Below, one piece after another: positions 54,019 through 58,039 of a stretch of 58,039 nt of DNA. Each line of letters starts with the position of its first letter. The stretch's first letter is position 1. The position numbers were made by a program, and so were the translations under genes. The notes beneath the pieces are model-generated. The model saw only the letters and a list, made by a program, of their open reading frames with translations. It was not told where the DNA came from and ran no database searches. Source of the DNA: an uncultured Balneolaceae bacterium (GTDB lineage: Bacteria; Bacteroidota; Rhodothermia; Balneolales; Balneolaceae); contig CAKZLH010000319.1 of assembly GCA_937125285.1 (NCBI GenBank), positions 1 to 58,039 of the forward strand, in the 5' to 3' direction.

Positions 54019-54486
54019 ATGGCAGAGAAAAATTATTGGTTATGTAAGTCCGAACCCGATAACTACAGTATAGATGATTTAAAAAGAGATCAACGCACTC
54101 CATGGGATGGGGTTCGTAATTACGGCGCCAGAAATTATATGAGAGATCATATGCAAGTTGGTGATTTATGTTTTTTTTATCACTCTAACCAAAATCCTCC
54201 AAGTATAGTAGGTATTATGGAGGTTTGTCGTGAGGCTTACCCTGATGCTTTACAATTCGATCCAGAGTCTAAATATTTTGATGAGAAGAGCTCTGAATCT
54301 GACCCAAGATGGATTAATGTGGATGTACAGTTTATTGAAAAGTTCACTACACCTATTACTCGAGATCAATTAAAGGCTGAAGAAAGCTTAGAGGCTATGG
54401 AATTATTTCGTTTAGGTAGGTATTCGATTACTCGGGTGCGTGCCGAAGAATGGGAACATATCCTGACTTTGAACAACGGTCAGTAG
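54019..54486 (+). CDS. EVE-domain protein
   Basis: 155 residues consisting of one EVE domain: YWLCKSEPDNYSIDDL, TPWDGVRNYGARNYMRD, GDLCFFYHSNQNPPSIVGI and FLxLGRYSITRV-like MELFRLGRYSITRV. EVE folds are PUA-like and recognise modified bases (YTH relatives); bacterial members similar to human THYN1 are of unknown role, though some fuse to restriction or defence enzymes. Here it starts directly after the rmlB stop and precedes dcd and rsmE, so it is probably co-transcribed with them. Confidence 0.93.
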   Translation: MAEKNYWLCKSEPDNYSIDDLKRDQRTPWDGVRNYGARNYMRDHMQVGDLCFFYHSNQNPPSIVGIMEVCREAYPDALQFDPESKYFDEKSSESDPRWINVDVQFIEKFTTPITRDQLKAEESLEAMELFRLGRYSITRVRAEEWEHILTLNNGQ

Positions 54487-54519
54487 TCATTATTTTCTCT
54501 GAAAGATAAATTACAGAGC

Positions 54520-55743
54520 ATGCCCCAAAAACCAAACGAAGTACATTTAAGAACCAAAGGAGTTCTACCTGTTCAAAAATTGAAATTATTGGCCGAACTC
54601 GGCGTAATTGGCCATCATAAAGATTACCCTATTCTAGAAGATCAGTATCAACCTAATTCAATTGATTTACGTCTTGGCGAGGTTGCCTATCGGGTTAGGA
54701 GTAGTTTTTTGCCCGAAAATGAAACGGTTTCTCAGAAACTAGAACGTCTAGAGCAGTATTCATTTTCTCTAAAAGAGGGGGCGGTTTTGGAAGAGAATGC
54801 GGTTTATATTATTCCGCTTCTCGAGCATTTACGTTTACCTCAAAGTCATTATTCTCCTACATCCATGCACCGATCTAGTACAGATCGTACAGATGAGATA
54901 GACTCTATTCGTCTGTATGCACTGGAAAACTTAACGGCAAAAGCCAACCCAAAAAGCAGTACGGGTCGTTTGGACGTTTTCACCAGAGTAATCACTGATT
55001 TTTCACATCGATTTGAAGAAATTTCGGCAGGTTATCAAGGTCCATTATTTGTAGAAGTTGTTCCAAAATCATTTCCTATAAAAGTAAAGACAGGACAACG
55101 ACTCAATCAGCTTCGTATCCGGCATGGATTTGAAGTTCTATCTGATCAGGATTTACTCAGGATACATGATCAAGAACCTTTGTTATTTACAGAAGAGGGT
55201 AAAGCCATGCCTTTGGAAACCCTAAAAGTAAATAAAGGTTTATTTATGAGTGTTCATCTTAAGGCAAAACCGGGCCAAATTATAGGGTATAAAGCCAAAA
55301 GACATAGCAATTATATTGATTTTGAAAAAATAGGTCATTATGCGGTAGAGGATTTTTGGGAACCTATATTAGCATCTAAAGATTCTATGGTTATACTAGA
55401 GCCTGAGAGTTTCTATATTTTTGCATCCAAAGAACGCATACGAGTACCTGCTAAGTTGGCATGTGAGATGATGGCTTATGATACCGGTTCGGGGGAATTG
55501 AGAACTCATTATGCAGGTTTTTTTGATAGTGGATTTGGTGGAAGCGTAGAAGATGGTGGGGCTCGTGCGGTGCTAGAAGTGCGTTCTCACGATGTGCCAT
55601 TTTTAATTGAAGATGGTCAAACCCTGTTTAGTATGCAATTTGAGCCAAACTCAGAACAACCTGAAGTTATGTATGGCAGAGAAATCAAAAGTAATTACCA
55701 GGGCCAAGATTTAAAATTAGGCAAGCATTTTGATGCCTCATGA
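54520..55743 (+). CDS. dcd: Long-form dCTP deaminase (tandem dUTPase-like domains)
   Basis: 407 residues, twice the size of E. coli Dcd. The first half has QPNSIDLRLGEVAY, SSTGRLDVFTRVITD and GQRLNQLRI, typical of the dCTP deaminase/dUTPase trimer fold. The second half has EGKAMPLETLKVNKGLFMS, YDTGSGELRTHYAGFFDSGFG and a final Phe-containing TLFSMQFEPN, the same fold repeated. It matches the long 2'-deoxycytidine 5'-triphosphate deaminase family of alphaproteobacteria and Bacteroidota. It would make dUTP from dCTP. Its stop overlaps rsmE by four bases (ATGA). Confidence 0.88.
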   Translation: MPQKPNEVHLRTKGVLPVQKLKLLAELGVIGHHKDYPILEDQYQPNSIDLRLGEVAYRVRSSFLPENETVSQKLERLEQYSFSLKEGAVLEENAVYIIPLLEHLRLPQSHYSPTSMHRSSTDRTDEIDSIRLYALENLTAKANPKSSTGRLDVFTRVITDFSHRFEEISAGYQGPLFVEVVPKSFPIKVKTGQRLNQLRIRHGFEVLSDQDLLRIHDQEPLLFTEEGKAMPLETLKVNKGLFMSVHLKAKPGQIIGYKAKRHSNYIDFEKIGHYAVEDFWEPILASKDSMVILEPESFYIFASKERIRVPAKLACEMMAYDTGSGELRTHYAGFFDSGFGGSVEDGGARAVLEVRSHDVPFLIEDGQTLFSMQFEPNSEQPEVMYGREIKSNYQGQDLKLGKHFDAS

Positions 55744-56462
55744 ATATCCAATTTTATGTTCCTCCCTCCCAAATAACAAACGATACCATCGTATTTGATG
55801 AGCAGGAGAGTAAGCATATATCTCAAGTTCTCCGTAAGTCCATAGCCGATATCATTCACGTAACAGATGGGGTAGGAGGTAGATTTACAGCGGAAATAAG
55901 TCATTTGGGTAAACGACAGGTAAAAGCTAAAATTCTAAGTCAGGAGTTTCAGTATAAGTCAAACACATCCATATCAGTTGCTCTAGCGAGTCTGCATAAA
56001 AGGGATCGATTAGAATGGGCTTTAGAAAAATCAGTCGAATTGGGAGTCGACAATTTTTATCTGTTTGAAGCTGAACATTCCGAATTCCCTCGATGGAAGG
56101 TAGATCGACTACAACAAATCATGCTTAGTGCAGCCAAACAATCAAAGCGTTGTTGGTTCCCTCGGTTAGTGATTAAAAAACGTATTACCCATGTTATAGA
56201 AGATTATAGGCATACGATGAAGAATAACTCATTTTCTATGTATGTGGCTCATGAAGAGGCTTCTACGGAGTGGGAAACTATTGGCTTGGGAAATGATGAA
56301 TCTAGGCTTTATTTTATTGGCCCTGAAGGAGGTTTCAGCAATTCAGAAATAGAACAGTTTTCCAATCAATCTGTAAGGTCATTTATTTTGGGTTATGGAA
56401 ATGATGCTCAGATACTACGCTCAGAGACAGCGGTAGTAAGTTTGTTAGCTAAACACTATTGA
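55740..56462 (+). CDS. rsmE: 16S rRNA (uracil-1498-N3) methyltransferase
   Basis: 240 residues, SPOUT fold. The N-terminal PUA-like part has DEQESKHISQVLRKS; the methyltransferase part has ALASLHKRDRLEWALEKSVELGV, AAKQSKRCWFPRL, IGPEGGFSNSEI and ILRSETAVVSLLA. The loop between the LG and ILR parts of the knot (LGYGNDAQILR) is about four residues longer than the common LGxRILR. It methylates U1498 of 16S rRNA. The 3' end is convergent with crtY; a weak AGCTC/GAGCT hairpin (56478-56493) lies in the 33-base gap without a T-run. Confidence 0.94.
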   Translation: MNIQFYVPPSQITNDTIVFDEQESKHISQVLRKSIADIIHVTDGVGGRFTAEISHLGKRQVKAKILSQEFQYKSNTSISVALASLHKRDRLEWALEKSVELGVDNFYLFEAEHSEFPRWKVDRLQQIMLSAAKQSKRCWFPRLVIKKRITHVIEDYRHTMKNNSFSMYVAHEEASTEWETIGLGNDESRLYFIGPEGGFSNSEIEQFSNQSVRSFILGYGNDAQILRSETAVVSLLAKHY

Positions 56463-56495
56463 ATGTTTGTTAATCCAAGCTCGTGCAAGAGCTCA

Positions 56496-57767
56496 TTATT
56501 GGATTTCTACATCCATGAAATGATTGTGCTTATCAACAATGTCCTCCTCATCAAAGGAACTGATAGATTGATGTTTCGTCTGTATATTTTGGGTCTTGAA
56601 TTGAGTCAAGAAAGGAGGATGTACCGTTAATGCCTTTAAAAAAGGCGGATAATGGCAGCTGCTTAATATTTTTAAATCTTCGGTAAAACTAGTCTCTTCC
56701 GACAAAAATTTAAATATACGGTCTACAGGACTATTTTTGAAAAGACTACGGAATATCTTTCTACTAGCAGGTACATCCGTAGCTAGTACTCGTAGTAGTA
56801 ACAAGTCATAATATCGGAATCTATATTCAGAGGCCGTGGGAGAGAGAGGTTTCTTGCCTCTTGCTAATTGCTTAGCACAGGCTTTCGAATACTTATGAAC
56901 TCTGCTAAAGGTATACCCAGTACTTGGCTTTGTGAATCCACCAACGGTACCTAGATTGAATATTCGGGATGCATAAGTAGGTGTATGTGGCCGGTCATCC
57001 ATGGGTATTTCACCATATTCCTTACGTTTGATAAGGTAGTCCTGCCGATCAAGCCCAAAATTTTTCTTGAGATAGCTTTTAATCTTCTTTTTATACTCTT
57101 TCTTTTTTAATGGAGTATCTGAAAAGACTGTAAACTCCGCAAGGGCACGAGTCTTTTTGAAAGGTAATAGATACATGAACGCAAAACCTTGATCGAAGGT
57201 CTCATCTACATCCATGAGCGTGAAAGAGGTTTTATCAAAAATCTTTTCTTTGGTTTTAATTTCTAACCCTAAAAAATGCTGAATCAATGGATACTTCCTC
57301 TGCTCAGGTACGAAATTAGATGGAAGGAAAATACTTTGAAAAATATAATCGGCTAAATAGGTATTGCTATCCTTGGTGATGAGTGCAGCCTTGGTACTAT
57401 TGGACGAAAAATCTAAAATACTTTCCTCAAGAAGATCGAAATTTGGAGCTTTTTGTAGTGCTCGCAAGATTTTTTCTTTATAGTCACTTTCTTTTACACA
57501 GTAGTATCTGTGATCTTGGAAGGCGAGGCGAGAAGAAAAATCAAGGGCTGAAAAATCAGTTTGGCGCCATGTGCGATGGGCAATTTCTGTAAAAGGATGA
57601 CTCTTTTTTCCCCAAAAACACCATGTTTTACTGTTATTAGGTGCAAATGATTCATCAATGAGAAGTACCTGTCCTTTATAATCTTCCTGAATCAAATGCC
57701 ATGCTAAGCTAAGCCCAGAAAGGCCTGCCCCTGCAATGATGAGATCATATTTTTTAGACTCTGACAT
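56496..57767 (-). CDS. crtY: Lycopene cyclase, CrtY/CrtL type
   Basis: 423 residues. The N-terminal FAD/NAD-binding motif is DLIIAGAGLSGLSLAWHL, followed by PNNSKTWCFWGKK. The mid-region FMYLLPFKKTRALAEFTVFSD corresponds to the cyclase motif around the catalytic Glu (FxEFT), and GGFTKPSTGYTFSRV is the family's C-terminal substrate segment. It cyclises lycopene ends to beta-rings, giving gamma- and beta-carotene. Beta-carotene is the substrate for the Blh enzyme at 15.4 kb. No other carotenoid gene (crtE, crtB, crtI) is present, so the pathway is split over the chromosome. It is divergent from the threonine aldolase gene. Confidence 0.95.
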   Translation of the reverse strand: MSESKKYDLIIAGAGLSGLSLAWHLIQEDYKGQVLLIDESFAPNNSKTWCFWGKKSHPFTEIAHRTWRQTDFSALDFSSRLAFQDHRYYCVKESDYKEKILRALQKAPNFDLLEESILDFSSNSTKAALITKDSNTYLADYIFQSIFLPSNFVPEQRKYPLIQHFLGLEIKTKEKIFDKTSFTLMDVDETFDQGFAFMYLLPFKKTRALAEFTVFSDTPLKKKEYKKKIKSYLKKNFGLDRQDYLIKRKEYGEIPMDDRPHTPTYASRIFNLGTVGGFTKPSTGYTFSRVHKYSKACAKQLARGKKPLSPTASEYRFRYYDLLLLRVLATDVPASRKIFRSLFKNSPVDRIFKFLSEETSFTEDLKILSSCHYPPFLKALTVHPPFLTQFKTQNIQTKHQSISSFDEEDIVDKHNHFMDVEIQ

Positions 57768-57899
57768 AGATAAGCTTGAATAGCTCCTGAAATATGCTGA
57801 TTATGGGACGCTTAACATACGGGCATTACATATCGACTACTGTATAATGCTTCAATTATAAAAGAAAAACAAACGAATATCGTTCACTAATCTACTGAT

Positions 57900-58039
57900 A
57901 TGTCTACCATTGATTTACGCAGTGACACGGTCACGCTACCTACCTCTTCGATGAAACGCGTGATGGAAGAGGCACTACTTGGAGATGATGTGTTTGCTGA
58001 GGACCCGAGTGCTAACAGCTTTCAAGAAAAAATGGCTAA
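57900..58039 (+). CDS. ltaE: Low-specificity L-threonine aldolase, N-terminus only
   Basis: Only 46 codons lie in the window, starting at ATG 57900. [18 protein letters not shown] and [18 protein letters not shown] match the conserved N-terminus of PLP-dependent threonine/beta-eliminating aldolases (DLRSDTxT...GDDVxGEDPT). The enzyme splits L-threonine or L-allo-threonine to glycine and acetaldehyde. A TATAAT at 57843-57848 in the 132-base gap shared with crtY may be its -10. Confidence 0.88.
   Translation, partial: MSTIDLRSDTVTLPTSSMKRVMEEALLGDDVFAEDPSANSFQEKMA

Noticed and set aside
1..58039. CRISPR arrays, transposases, phage genes and toxin-antitoxin pairs
   Set aside because: No spaced direct repeats, transposase or integrase motifs, or recognisable phage or toxin genes were seen on either strand.

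Overview
The window is about 58 kb of low-GC (roughly 40% by eye) bacterial chromosome. It holds about 50 protein genes, tightly packed and mostly housekeeping, with no insertion sequence, prophage, CRISPR array, tRNA or rRNA that I could see. Gene content points to a marine, pigmented member of the Balneolota/Rhodothermota-Bacteroidota group: parA-parB-DUF5683, a 57-residue Hc1-type histone-like protein, DUF5916, a DUF3311+SSS symporter pair, a xanthorhodopsin-like pump with Blh, and a CrtY-type lycopene cyclase. The lineage is an inference from gene families, not from a phylogenetic marker.

Layout. 1-13.3 kb is almost all minus strand: a secreted Asp-box protein cut by the window edge, a GMC oxidoreductase with a gluconate-dehydrogenase subunit-3-like partner, an alpha/beta hydrolase, a lipoprotein fusing a class A beta-lactamase-like domain to a VanX-type D,D-dipeptidase, the histone-like gene, a two-domain cytidine deaminase, a GH3/serine-hydrolase fusion and a penicillin-acylase-family enzyme. 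13.4-17.3 kb is the light-harvesting part: a hydroxyacyl-CoA dehydrogenase, a DTE-type proton-pumping rhodopsin, the convergent retinal-forming dioxygenase blh behind a striking nested inverted repeat, and an LCM-type methyltransferase. 17.3-19.8 kb has an RluA-type pseudouridine synthase and the SSS/DUF3311 symporter. 19.8-27.7 kb runs on the plus strand: uvrC, an ECF sigma and its probable anti-sigma, two DnaA boxes, parA, parB, DUF5683, a LOG-family protein and a TPR protein. 27.8-36.5 kb has tkt and polA, then the minus-strand folE-cysS-yidD-hisI operon, then a Dabb and a Smr protein. 36.5-44.4 kb has a GH16 lipoprotein, a DUF5916 protein, Bax-inhibitor-1, a MerC-domain protein, a eukaryotic-type D-amino-acid oxidase, a plant-type ferredoxin-NADP reductase and a DUF502 protein. 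44.6-56.5 kb has alaS, the pyruvate dehydrogenase genes E1alpha-E1beta-E2, and a tightly coupled rmlA-rmlD-rmlC-rmlB-EVE-dcd-rsmE run. The window ends with crtY (minus) and the start of a threonine aldolase (plus).

How parts fit together. CrtY would make beta-carotene, Blh would cleave it to retinal, and the rhodopsin would use the retinal; the rhodopsin also carries a glycine where antenna-binding rhodopsins have their carotenoid window. Genes left of about 19.8 kb are mainly minus strand and those to the right mainly plus. With two DnaA boxes just before parAB, this makes the 20-23 kb area a candidate replication-origin neighbourhood, although no dnaA, gidA or parS was seen.
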